Below are positions 23,116 through 35,300 of a stretch of 64,000 nt of DNA, piece by piece (the first letter of the stretch is position 1; each line of letters opens with the position of its first letter). The notes under the pieces are model-generated. The model saw only the letters and a program-made list of their open reading frames with translations. It did not search any database and had not been told where the DNA came from. The stretch is taken from NCBI RefSeq assembly GCF_029227915.1, contig NC_079878.1, forward strand, positions 4,218,001 through 4,282,000, written 5' to 3'. Source of the DNA: Hydractinia symbiolongicarpus. Its lineage: Eukaryota; Cnidaria; Hydrozoa; Anthoathecata; Hydractiniidae. A program made the translations under genes and the position numbers.

Positions 23116-26100
23116 CTAGGATTAGTCCCACAGTAAAAAATGACTTATTTATCCTTATTTTTTAATAAAGTTCTACCACAGCGCCCAGTGTAATCGCTGA
23201 GTTCTAGCAATCTTGTCAAATTAAGAAGAATGTTATTTCTTGTAGTCAAACTTGCTCATTTATCACATTTATAAGATCAAAGTCCAAAATCAGTTCAATT
23301 AAATCCCACAGTCAACCGTTTCACTTTTAAAAGCGATGCAACCTAGTATTATCCAAATACTATCGCTAAATACATGTTGGTACGAATATGTGACGCAATC
23401 GTTGTAACTCAAACGGATTTATACCGCTAGAAAGACAATGAAATGTAGTCTTTGAAACTTTTCCTATTCATTCAGGGCATGCTAACGGCCAGGATTGGTC
23501 TAACAGTAAGAAAAGACTTATTTATCTAAATTTTTAAATAAAGCGCTACCACAGATCCTAATGTAATCGCTGAATTCCAGCCATCACGTCAAATTAAGAA
23601 GAAAGTTATTCCTTGGAGACCAATTGGATCATCTATCACATTTTTAAGGACATAGTACAGAGTCAGTTCAATTAATTTCCACAGTCAGTCGTTTCACTGT
23701 TATAAGCAACACAACTTAGTAAGATTGGAAGAAAATCACTAAATACATGTTGGTACGAATATGTGACGCAACCGTTTTAACTCAAACGGATTGACACCCT
23801 TATAAAGGCAACGAAATGTAGTTTTTGAAACTCTCTCTATTTCTTCAGCGCGAACTAACGGCTGGGATTGGTCCCTCAGTAAAAAATGACATATTTATCT
23901 TAATTTTTAAGTAAAACTCTACCACAGCGCCCAGTGCAACCGCTGAGTTCCAGCTATCAAGTCAAATTAAAAAGAATGTTATTTCTTGTAGTCAAACTGG
24001 CTCATTTATCACATTTGTAAAGTCAAAGTCCAAAATCAGTTCAATTAAGTCCCACAGTCAAACGTTTCAATGTTAAAAGCGATGCAACCTAGTAATATCT
24101 GAGTACTATCGCTAAATACATGTTGGTACGAATATGTGACGCAACCGTTGTAACTCAAACGGATTGACACCGTTAGTAAGTCAATGAAATGTAGTTCTTG
24201 AAACTTTCGCTATTTCGTCAGCGCGAACTAACAGCTAGGATTGGTCCCACAGTAAAAAATGACTTATTTATCCTAATTTTCTAATAAAGTTCTACCACAG
24301 CGCCCAGTGTAAACGCTGAGTTCCAGCAATCATATCAAATTAAGAAGAATGTTATTTCTTGTAGTCAAACTGGCTCATCTATCACATTTACAAGGTCACA
24401 GTCCAGAATCAGTTCAATTAATTCCCAGAGTCAATCGTTTCACTGTTAAAAGCGGTACAACTTAGTAATATCGGAAAAAATTACAAAGTACATGTTGGTA
24501 CGAGTATGTGACGCAATCGTTTTAACTCAAACGAATTGACACCGGTAGAAAGTCAATGAAATGTACTTTTTGAAACTGTCTCTATTTCTTCAGCGCGAAC
24601 AAACGGCTGGGATTGGTCCCACAGTAGAAAATGACTTATTTATCTAAATTTTTAAATAAAGCACTACCACAGAGCCTAGTGTTCTCGCTGAATTCCAGCA
24701 ATCATGTCGAATTAAGAAGAATGTTATTTCTTGGAGCCCAATTGTCTCATTTATCGCATTTACAAGGTCACAGTCCAGAACCAGTTCAATTAACTCCCAG
24801 AGTCAATCGTTTCACTGTTAAAAGCGGTACAACTTAGCAATATCGGAAAAAAATTACTAAGTACATGTTGGTACGAATATGTGACGCAATCGTTCTAACT
24901 CAAACGAATTGACACCGGTAGAAAGTCAATGAAATGTACTTTTTGAAACTGTCTCTATTTCTTCAGCGCGAACTAACGGCTGGGATTGGTCGCACAGTAA
25001 AAAATGACTTATTTATCTAAATTTTTAAATAAAGCACTACCACAGAGCCTAGTGTACTCGCTGAATTCCAGCAATCATGTCGAATTAAGAAGAAAGTTAT
25101 TCCTTGGAGACCAATTGGATCATCTATCACATTTATAAGGAGTTAGTACAGAGTCAGTTCAATTAATTTCCACAGTCAGTCGTTTCACTGTTATAAGCAA
25201 CACAACTTAGTAAGATTGGAAGAAAATCACTAAATACATGTTGGTACGAATATGTGACGCAACCGTTCTTACTCAAACGGATTGACACCGTTATAAAGTC
25301 AATGAAATGTAGTTTTTGAAACTGTCTCTATTTCTTCAGCGCGAACTAACGGCTGGGATTGGTCCCTCAGTAAAAAATGACTTATTTATCTTAATTTTTA
25401 AGTAAAACTCTACCACAGCGCCCAGTGCAATCGCTGAGTTCCAGCAATCAAGTCAAATTAAAAAGAATGTTATTTCTTGTAGTCAAACTGGCTCATTTAT
25501 CACATTTATAAAGTCAAAGTCCAAAATCAGTTCAATTAAGTCCCACAGTCAAACGTTTCAATGTTAAAAGCGATGCAACCTAGTAATATCTGAGTACTAT
25601 CGCTAAATACTTGTTGGTACGAATATGTGACGCAACCGTTGTAACTCAAACGGATTTATACCGCTAGAAAGTCAATGAAATGTAGTCTTTGGAACAGTTA
25701 CTCTTTATTCAGCGCGTGCTAACGGCCAGGATTGGTCCCACAGTAAGAAAAGACTTATTTATCCAAATTTTTAAATAAAGCGCTACCACAGAGCCTAATG
25801 TAATTGCTGAATTCCAGCAACCATGTGAAATTAAGAAGAATGTTATTCCTTGGAGAGCAATTGCCTCATTTATCACATTTATAAGGTCAAATTCCGGAAT
25901 CAGTTCAATTATTTCCCACAGTCAATCGTTTTACTGTTAAAAGCAATACAACTTAGAAATATCGGAAGAAAATCACTTAATACATGTTGGTACGAGTATG
26001 TGACGCAACCGTTGTAACTCAAACGGATTGACACCGGTAGAAAGACAATGAAATGTACTTTTTGAAACTGTCTCTATTTCTTCAGCGCGAACAAACGGCT

Positions 26101-26430
26101 GGGATTGGTCCCACAGTAGAAAATGACTTATTTATCTAAATTTTTAAATAAAGCACTACCACAGAGCCTAGTGTACTCGCTGAATTCCAGAAATCATGTC
26201 GAATTAAGAAGAATGTTATTTCTTGGAGCCCAATTGGCTCATTTATCGCATTTACAAGGTCACCGTCCAGAATCAGTTCAATTAATTCCCAGAGTCAATC
26301 GTTTCACTGTTAAAAGCGGTACAACTTAGTAATATCGGAAAAAAATTACTAAGTACATGTTGGTACGAATATGTGACGCAATCGTTCTAACTCAAACGAA
26401 TTGACACCGGTAGAAAGTCAATGAAATGTA
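23075..26430 (+). repeat. Nine-monomer higher-order repeat, copy A (3356 bp)
   Basis: Every anchor from 23372 to 25982 has a partner 3356 bp downstream (23372 with 26728, 24118 with 27474, 24490 with 27846). The left edge lies between the mismatch CCGTTAGTAAG/CCGGTAGAAAG and GTTCTTGAAACTTTCG at about 23075. Only scattered single-base differences from copy B were seen by eye, for example GCAATCGTTG against GCAACCGTTG near 23396/26752 and TTGTCTCAT against TTGGCTCAT near 24745. No GTGGGGACG-type monomer is present. Confidence 0.93.
26324..26354. other. Perfect 10-bp dyad with 11-nt loop
   Basis: ACTTAGTAAT at 26324-26333 and ATTACTAAGT at 26345-26354 are exact reverse complements, separated by 11 A-rich bases, and abut the anchor directly. 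The left arm covers the same monomer columns as the 7-bp dyad of other families, but the right arm lies further downstream. Duplicates inherited with the 9-mer are at 29680-29710 and 32290-32320. Confidence 0.9.
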
Positions 26431-29400
26431 GTTCTTGAAACTTTCGCTATTTCTTCAGCGCGAACTAACGGCTAGGATTAGTCCCACAGTAAAAAATGAC
26501 TTATTTATCCTTATTTTTTAATAAAGTTCTACCACAGCGCCCAGTGTAATCGCTGAGTTCTAGCAATCTTGTCAAATTAAGAAGAATGTTATTTCTTGTA
26601 GTCAAACTTGCTCATTTATCACATTTATAAGATCAAAGTCCAAAATCAGTTCAATTAAATCCCACAGTCAACCGTTTCACTTTAAAAAGCGATGCAACCT
26701 AGTATTATCCAAATACTATCGCTAAATACATGTTGGTACGAATATGTGACGCAACCGTTGTAACTCAAACGGATTTATACCGCTAGAAAGACAATGAAAT
26801 GTAGTCTTTGAAACTTTTCCTATTTATTCAGGGCATGCTAACGGCCAGGATTGGTCTAACAGTAAGAAAAGACTTATTTATCTAAATTTTTAAATAAAGC
26901 GCTACCACAGATCCTAATGTAATCGCTGAATTCCAGCCATCACGTCAAATTAAGAAGAAAGTTATTCCTTGGAGACCAATTGGATCATCTATCACATTTT
27001 TAAGGACATAGTACAGAGTCAGTTCAATTAATTTCCACAGTCAGTCGTTTCACTGTTATAAGCAACACAACTTAGTAAGATTGGAAGAAAATCACTAAAT
27101 ACATGTTGGTACGAATATGTGACGCAACCGTTTTAACTCAAACGGATTGACACCCTTATAAAGGCAACGAAATGTAGTTTTTGAAACTCTCTCTATTTCT
27201 TCAGCGCGAACTAACGGCTGGGATTGGTCCCTCAGTAAAAAATGACATATTTATCTTAATTTTTAAGTAAAACTCTACCACAGCGCCCAGTGCAACCGCT
27301 GAGTTCCAGCTATCAAGTCAAATTAAAAAGAATGTTATTTCTTGTAGTCAAACTGGCTCATTTATCACATTTGTAAAGTCAAAGTCCAAAATCAGTTCAA
27401 TTAAGTCCCACAGTCAAACGTTTCAATGTTAAAAGCGATGCAACCTAGTAATATCTGAGTACTATCGCTAAATACATGTTGGTACGAATATGTGACGCAA
27501 CCGTTGTAACTCAAACGGATTGACACCGTTAGTAAGTCAATGAAATGTAGTTCTTAAAACTTTCGCTATTTCGTCAGCGCGAACTAACAGCTAGGATTGG
27601 TCCCACAGTAAAAAATGACTTATTTATCCTAATTTTCTAATAAAGTTCTACCACAGCGCCCAGTGTAAACGCTGAGTTCCAGCAATCATATCAAATTAAG
27701 AAGAATGTTATTTCTTGTAGTCAAACTGGCTCATCTATCACATTTACAAGGTCACAGTCCAGAATCAGTTCAATTAATTCCCAGAGTCAATCGTTTCACT
27801 GTTAAAAGCGGTACAACTTAGTAATATCGGAAAAAATTACAAAGTACATGTTGGTACGAGTATGTGACGCAATCGTTTTAACTCAAACGAATTGACACCG
27901 GTAGAAAGTCAATGAAATGTACTTTTTGAAACTGTCTCTATTTCTTCAGCGCGAACAAACGGCTGGGATTGGTCCCACAGTAGAAAATGACTTATTTATC
28001 TAAATTTTTAAATAAAGCACTACCACAGAGCCTAGTGTTCTCGCTGAATTCCAGCAATCATGTCGAATTAAGAAGAATGTTATTTCTTGGAGCCCAATTG
28101 GCTCATTTATCGCATTTACAAGGTCACAGTCCAGAACCAGTTCAATTAACTCCCAGAGTCAATCGTTTCACTGTTAAAAGCGGTACAACTTAGCAATATC
28201 GGAAAAAAATTACTAAGTACATGTTGGTACGAATATGTGACGCAATCGTTCTAACTCAAACGAATTGACACCGGTAGAAAGTCAATGAAATGTACTTTTT
28301 GAAACTGTCTCTATTTCTTCAGCGCGAACTAACGGCTGGGATTGGTCGCACAGTAAAAAATGACTTATTTATCTAAATTTTTAAATAAAGCACTACCACA
28401 GAGCCTAGTGTACTCGCTGAATTCCAGCAATCATGTCGAATTAAGAAGAAAGTTATTCCTTGGAGACCAATTGGATCATCTATCACATTTATAAGGAGTT
28501 AGTACAGAGTCAGTTCAATTAATTTCCACAGTCAGTCGTTTCACTGTTATAAGCAACACAACTTAGTAAGATTGGAAGAAAATCACTAAATACATGTTGG
28601 TACGAATATGTGACGCAACCGTTCTTACTCAAACGGATTGACACCGTTATAAAGTCAATGAAATGTAGTTTTTGAAACTGTCTCTATTTCTTCAGCGCGA
28701 ACTAACGGCTGGGATTGGTCCCTCAGTAAAAAATGACTTATTTATCTTAATTTTTAAGTAAAACTCTACCACAGCGCCCAGTGCAATCGCTGAGTTCCAG
28801 CAATCAAGTCAAATTAAAAAGAATGTTATTTCTTGTAGTCAAACTGGCTCATTTATCACATTTATAAAGTCAAAGTCCAAAATCAGTTCAATTAAGTCCC
28901 ACAGTCAAACGTTTCAATGTTAAAAGCGATGCAACCTAGTAATATCTGAGTACTATCGCTAAATACTTGTTGGTACGAATATGTGACGCAACCGTTGTAA
29001 CTCAAACGGATTTATACCGCTAGAAAGTCAATGAAATGTAGTCTTTGGAACAGTTACTCTTTATTCAGCGCGTGCTAACGGCCAGGATTGGTCCCACAGT
29101 AAGAAAAGACTTATTTATCCAAATTTTTAAATAAAGCGCTACCACAGAGCCTAATGTAATTGCTGAATTCCAGCAACCATGTGAAATTAAGAAGAATGTT
29201 ATTCCTTGGAGAGCAATTGCCTCATTTATCACATTTATAAGGTCAAATTCCGGAATCAGTTCAATTATTTCCCACAGTCAATCGTTTTACTGTTAAAAGC
29301 AATACAACTTAGAAATATCGGAAGAAAATCACTTAATACATGTTGGTACGAGTATGTGACGCAACCGTTGTAACTCAAACGGATTGACACCGGTAGAAAG

Positions 29401-29786
29401 ACAATGAAATGTACTTTTTGAAACTGTCTCTATTTCTTCAGCGCGAACAAACGGCTGGGATTGGTCCCACAGTAGAAAATGACTTATTTATCTAAATTTT
29501 TAAATAAAGCACTACCACAGAGCCTAGTGTACTCGCTGAATTCCAGAAATCATGTCGAATTAAGAAGAATGTTATTTCTTGGAGCCCAATTGGCTCATTT
29601 ATCGCATTTACAAGGTCACCGTCCAGAATCAGTTCAATTAATTCCCAGAGTCAATCGTTTCACTGTTAAAAGCGGTACAACTTAGTAATATCGGAAAAAA
29701 ATTACTAAGTACATGTTGGTACGAATATGTGACGCAATCGTTCTAACTCAAACGAATTGACACCGGTAGAAAGTCAATGAAATGTA
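26431..29786 (+). repeat. Nine-monomer higher-order repeat, copy B (3356 bp)
   Basis: The second copy begins at the same internal monomer position as copy A, directly after GTCAATGAAATGTA, and marker ATTAGTCCCA at 26477 matches 23121 and 29833. Copy B contains two nearly identical monomers carrying the perfect 10-bp dyad or its one-mismatch form. Copies B and C look identical wherever I compared them, so this duplication is younger than the A/B split. Confidence 0.93.
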
Positions 29787-32397
29787 GTTCTTGAAACTTT
29801 CGCTATTTCTTCAGCGCGAACTAACGGCTAGGATTAGTCCCACAGTAAAAAATGACTTATTTATCCTTATTTTTTAATAAAGTTCTACCACAGCGCCCAG
29901 TGTAATCGCTGAGTTCTAGCAATCTTGTCAAATTAAGAAGAATGTTATTTCTTGTAGTCAAACTTGCTCATTTATCACATTTATAAGATCAAAGTCCAAA
30001 ATCAGTTCAATTAAATCCCACAGTCAACCGTTTCACTTTAAAAAGCGATGCAACCTAGTATTATCCAAATACTATCGCTAAATACATGTTGGTACGAATA
30101 TGTGACGCAACCGTTGTAACTCAAACGGATTTATACCGCTAGAAAGACAATGAAATGTAGTCTTTGAAACTTTTCCTATTTATTCAGGGCATGCTAACGG
30201 CCAGGATTGGTCTAACAGTAAGAAAAGACTTATTTATCTAAATTTTTAAATAAAGTTCTACCACAGCGCCCAGTGTAAACGCTGAGTTCCAGCAATCATA
30301 TCAAATTAAGAAGAATGTTATTTCTTGTAGTCAAACTGGCTCATCTATCACATTTACAAGGTCACAGTCCAGAATCAGTTCAATTAATTCCCAGAGTCAA
30401 TCGTTTCACTGTTAAAAGCGGTACAACTTAGTAATATCGGAAAAAATTACAAAGTACATGTTGGTACGAGTATGTGACGCAATCGTTTTAACTCAAACGA
30501 ATTGACACCGGTAGAAAGTCAATGAAATGTACTTTTTGAAACTGTCTCTATTTCTTCAGCGCGAACAAACGGCTGGGATTGGTCCCACAGTAGAAAATGA
30601 CTTATTTATCTAAATTTTTAAATAAAGCACTACCACAGAGCCTAGTGTTCTCGCTGAATTCCAGCAATCATGTCGAATTAAGAAGAATGTTATTTCTTGG
30701 AGCCCAATTGGCTCATTTATCGCATTTACAAGGTCACAGTCCAGAACCAGTTCAATTAACTCCCAGAGTCAATCGTTTCACTGTTAAAAGCGGTACAACT
30801 TAGCAATATCGGAAAAAAATTACTAAGTACATGTTGGTACGAATATGTGACGCAATCGTTCTAACTCAAACGAATTGACACCGGTAGAAAGTCAATGAAA
30901 TGTACTTTTTGAAACTGTCTCTATTTCTTCAGCGCGAACTAACGGCTGGGATTGGTCGCACAGTAAAAAATGACTTATTTATCTAAATTTTTAAATAAAG
31001 CACTACCACAGAGCCTAGTGTACTCGCTGAATTCCAGCAATCATGTCGAATTAAGAAGAAAGTTATTCCTTGGAGACCAATTGGATCATCTATCACATTT
31101 ATAAGGAGTTAGTACAGAGTCAGTTCAATTAATTTCCACAGTCAGTCGTTTCACTGTTATAAGCAACACAACTTAGTAAGATTGGAAGAAAATCACTAAA
31201 TACATGTTGGTACGAATATGTGACGCAACCGTTCTTACTCAAACGGATTGACACCGTTATAAAGTCAATGAAATGTAGTTTTTGAAACTGTCTCTATTTC
31301 TTCAGCGCGAACTAACGGCTGGGATTGGTCCCTCAGTAAAAAATGACTTATTTATCTTAATTTTTAAGTAAAACTCTACCACAGCGCCCAGTGCAATCGC
31401 TGAGTTCCAGCAATCAAGTCAAATTAAAAAGAATGTTATTTCTTGTAGTCAAACTGGCTCATTTATCACATTTATAAAGTCAAAGTCCAAAATCAGTTCA
31501 ATTAAGTCCCACAGTCAAACGTTTCAATGTTAAAAGCGATGCAACCTAGTAATATCTGAGTACTATCGCTAAATACTTGTTGGTACGAATATGTGACGCA
31601 ACCGTTGTAACTCAAACGGATTTATACCGCTAGAAAGTCAATGAAATGTAGTCTTTGGAACAGTTACTCTTTATTCAGCGCGTGCTAACGGCCAGGATTG
31701 GTCCCACAGTAAGAAAAGACTTATTTATCCAAATTTTTAAATAAAGCGCTACCACAGAGCCTAATGTAATTGCTGAATTCCAGCAACCATGTGAAATTAA
31801 GAAGAATGTTATTCCTTGGAGAGCAATTGCCTCATTTATCACATTTATAAGGTCAAATTCCGGAATCAGTTCAATTATTTCCCACAGTCAATCGTTTTAC
31901 TGTTAAAAGCAATACAACTTAGAAATATCGGAAGAAAATCACTTAATACATGTTGGTACGAGTATGTGACGCAACCGTTGTAACTCAAACGGATTGACAC
32001 CGGTAGAAAGACAATGAAATGTACTTTTTGAAACTGTCTCTATTTCTTCAGCGCGAACAAACGGCTGGGATTGGTCCCACAGTAGAAAATGACTTATTTA
32101 TCTAAATTTTTAAATAAAGCACTACCACAGAGCCTAGTGTACTCGCTGAATTCCAGAAATCATGTCGAATTAAGAAGAATGTTATTTCTTGGAGCCCAAT
32201 TGGCTCATTTATCGCATTTACAAGGTCACCGTCCAGAATCAGTTCAATTAATTCCCAGAGTCAATCGTTTCACTGTTAAAAGCGGTACAACTTAGTAATA
32301 TCGGAAAAAAATTACTAAGTACATGTTGGTACGAATATGTGACGCAATCGTTCTAACTCAAACGAATTGACACCGGTAGAAAGTCAATGAAATGTAC
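29787..32397 (+). repeat. Nine-monomer repeat, copy C, missing two monomers
   Basis: Copy C follows copy B at offset 3356 up to about 30250, then continues at offset 2610 to about 32397. The 746-bp loss is exactly two monomers. The jump sits in the AT-rich tract (TTTTTAAATAAAG followed by TTCTACC), where the two parent monomers are nearly identical, so the joining monomer is chimeric but full length (anchors 30084 and 30456). At 32397 the sequence changes after GAAATGTA from the expected GTTCTT to CTTTTT, ending the homology. Confidence 0.92.
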
Positions 32398-35300
32398 TTT
32401 TTGAAACTGTCTCTATTTCTTCAGCGCGAACTAACGGCTGGGATTGGTCCCACAGTAAAAAATGACTTATTTATCTAAATTTTTAAATAAAGCACTACCA
32501 CAGAGCCTAGTGTACTCGCTGAATTCCAGCAACCATGTCGAATTAAGAAGAATGTTATTTCTTGGAGCCCAATTGGCTCATTTATCGCATTTACAAGGTC
32601 ACAGTCCAGAATCAGTTCAATTAATTCCCAGAGTCAATCGTTTCACTGTTAAAAGCGATACAACTTAGTAATATCGGAAAAAAATCACTAAGTACATGTT
32701 GGTACGAATATGTGACGCAATCGTTCTAACTCATACGGATTGACACCGGTAGAAAGTCAATGAAATTTACTTTTGGAATCTGTCTCTATTTCTTCAGCGC
32801 GAACTAACGGCTAGGATTGGTCCCACAGTAAAAAATGACTGATTTATCCTAATTTTTTAATAAAGTGCTACCACAGCGCCCAGTGCAATCGCCAAGTTCC
32901 AGCAATCAAGTCAAATTAAAAAGAATGTTACTTCTTGTAATCAAACTGGCTCATTTATCACATTTAGAAGGTCAAACTCCAAAATCAGTTCATTTAAGTC
33001 CCACAGTCAATCGTTTCACTGTTAAAAGCGATGCAACTTAGTCATATCGGAAGAAAATCACTAAACACATGTTGGTACGAATATGTGACGCAACCGTTGT
33101 AACTCAAACGGATTGATACCGTTAGTAAGTCAATGAAATGTAGTTCTTGAAACTTTCGCTATTTCGTCAGCGGGAACTAACGGCTAGGATTGGTCCCACA
33201 GTAAAAAATGACTTATTTATCCTAATTTTTTAATAAAGTTCTACCACAGCGCCCAGTGTAATCGCTGAGTTCTAGCAATCTTGTCAAATTAAGAAGAATG
33301 TTATTTCTTGTAGTCAAACTGGCTCATTTATCACATTTATAAGATCAAAGTCCAAAATCAGTTCAATTAAGTCCCACAGTCAACCGTTTCACTTTTAAAA
33401 GCGATGCAACCTAGTATTATCCGAATACTATCGCTAAATACATGTTGGTACGAATATGTGACCCAACCGTTGTAACTCAAACGGATTTATACCGCTAGAA
33501 AGTCAATGAAATGTAGTCTTTGAAACTGTTCCTATTTATTCAGGGCATGCTAACGGCCAGGATTGGTCTAACAGTACGAAAAGACTTATTTATCTAAATT
33601 TTTAAATAAAGCGCTACCACAGATCCTAATGTAATCGCTGAATTCCAGCCATCACGTCAAATTAAGAAGAAAGTTATTCCTTGGAGACCAATTGGATCAT
33701 CTATCACATTTATAAGGACATAGTACAGAGTCAGTTCAATTAATTTCCACAGTCAGTCGTTTCACTGTTATAAGCAACACAACTTAGAAATATGGGAAGA
33801 AAATCACTTAATACATGTTGGTACGAATATGTGACGCATCGTTGTAACTCAAACGGATTGACACCGTTAGTAAGTCAATGAAATGTAGTTCTTGAATCTT
33901 TCGCTATTTCGTCAGCGCGAACTAACGGCTAGGATTGGTCCCACAGTAAAAAATGACTTATTTATCCTAATTTTTTAATAAAGTTCTACCACAACGCCCA
34001 GTGTAATCGCTGAGTTCTAGCAATCTTGTCAAATAAAGACGAATGTTATTTCTTGTAGTCAAACTGGCTCATTTATCACATTTATAAGATCAAAGTCCAA
34101 AATCAGTTCAATTAAGTCCCACAGTCAACCGTTTCACTTTTAAAAGCGATGCAACCTAGTATTATCCGAATACTATCGCTAAATACATGTTGGTACGAAT
34201 ATGTGACCCAACCGTTCTAACTCAAACGGATTTATACCGCTAGAAAGTCAATGAAATGTAGTATTTGAAACTGTTCCTACTTATTCTGGGCATGCTAACG
34301 GCCAGCATTGGTCTAACAGTAAGAAAAGACTTATTTATCTAAATTTTCAAATAAAGCGCTACCACAGATCCTAATGTAATCGATGAATTCCAGCCATCAC
34401 GTCAAATTAAGAAGAAAGTTATTCCTTGGAGACCAATTGGCTCATCTATTACATTTATAAGGACATATGCAGAGTCAATTCAATTAAGTCCCACAGTCAA
34501 CCGTTTCACTGTTAAAAGCGATGCAACCTAGTAATATCCGAATACTATCGCTAAATACATGTGGGGACGAATATGTGACGCAACAGTTGTAACTCAAGCG
34601 GATTGATACCGTTAGAAAGTCAATGAAATGTAGTTTTTGAAACTGTCGCTATTTCTTTAGTGCGCGATAACGGCTAGGATTGCTCCCTCAGTAAAAAATG
34701 ACTTATTTATCTTAATTTTTAAGTAAAACTCTACCACAGCGCCCAGTGCAATCGCTGAGTTCCAGCAATCAAGTCAAATTAAAAAGAATGTTATTTCTTG
34801 TAGTCAAACTGGCTCATTTATCACATTTATAAAGTCAAAGTCCAAAATCAGTTCAATTAAGTCCCACAGTCAAACGTTTCAATGTTAAAAGCGATGCAAC
34901 CTAGTAATATCTGGGTACTATCGCTAAATACTTGTTGGTACGAATATGTGACGCAACCGTTGTAACTCAAACGGATTTATACCGCTAGAAAGTCAATGAA
35001 ATGTAGTCTTTGGAACAGTTACTCTTTATTCAGCGCGTGCTAACGGCCAGGATTGGTCCCACAGTAAGAAAAGACTTATTTATCCAAATTTTTAAATAAA
35101 GCGCTACCACAGAGCCTAATGTAATTGCTGAATTCCAGCAACCATGTGAAATTAAAAAGAATGTTATTCCTTGGAGAGCAATTGGCTCATTTATCACATT
35201 TATAAGGTCAAATTCCAGAATCAGTTCAATTAATTCCCACAGTCAATCGTTTTACTGTTAAAAGCAATACAACTTAGAAATATTGGAAGAAAATCACTTA

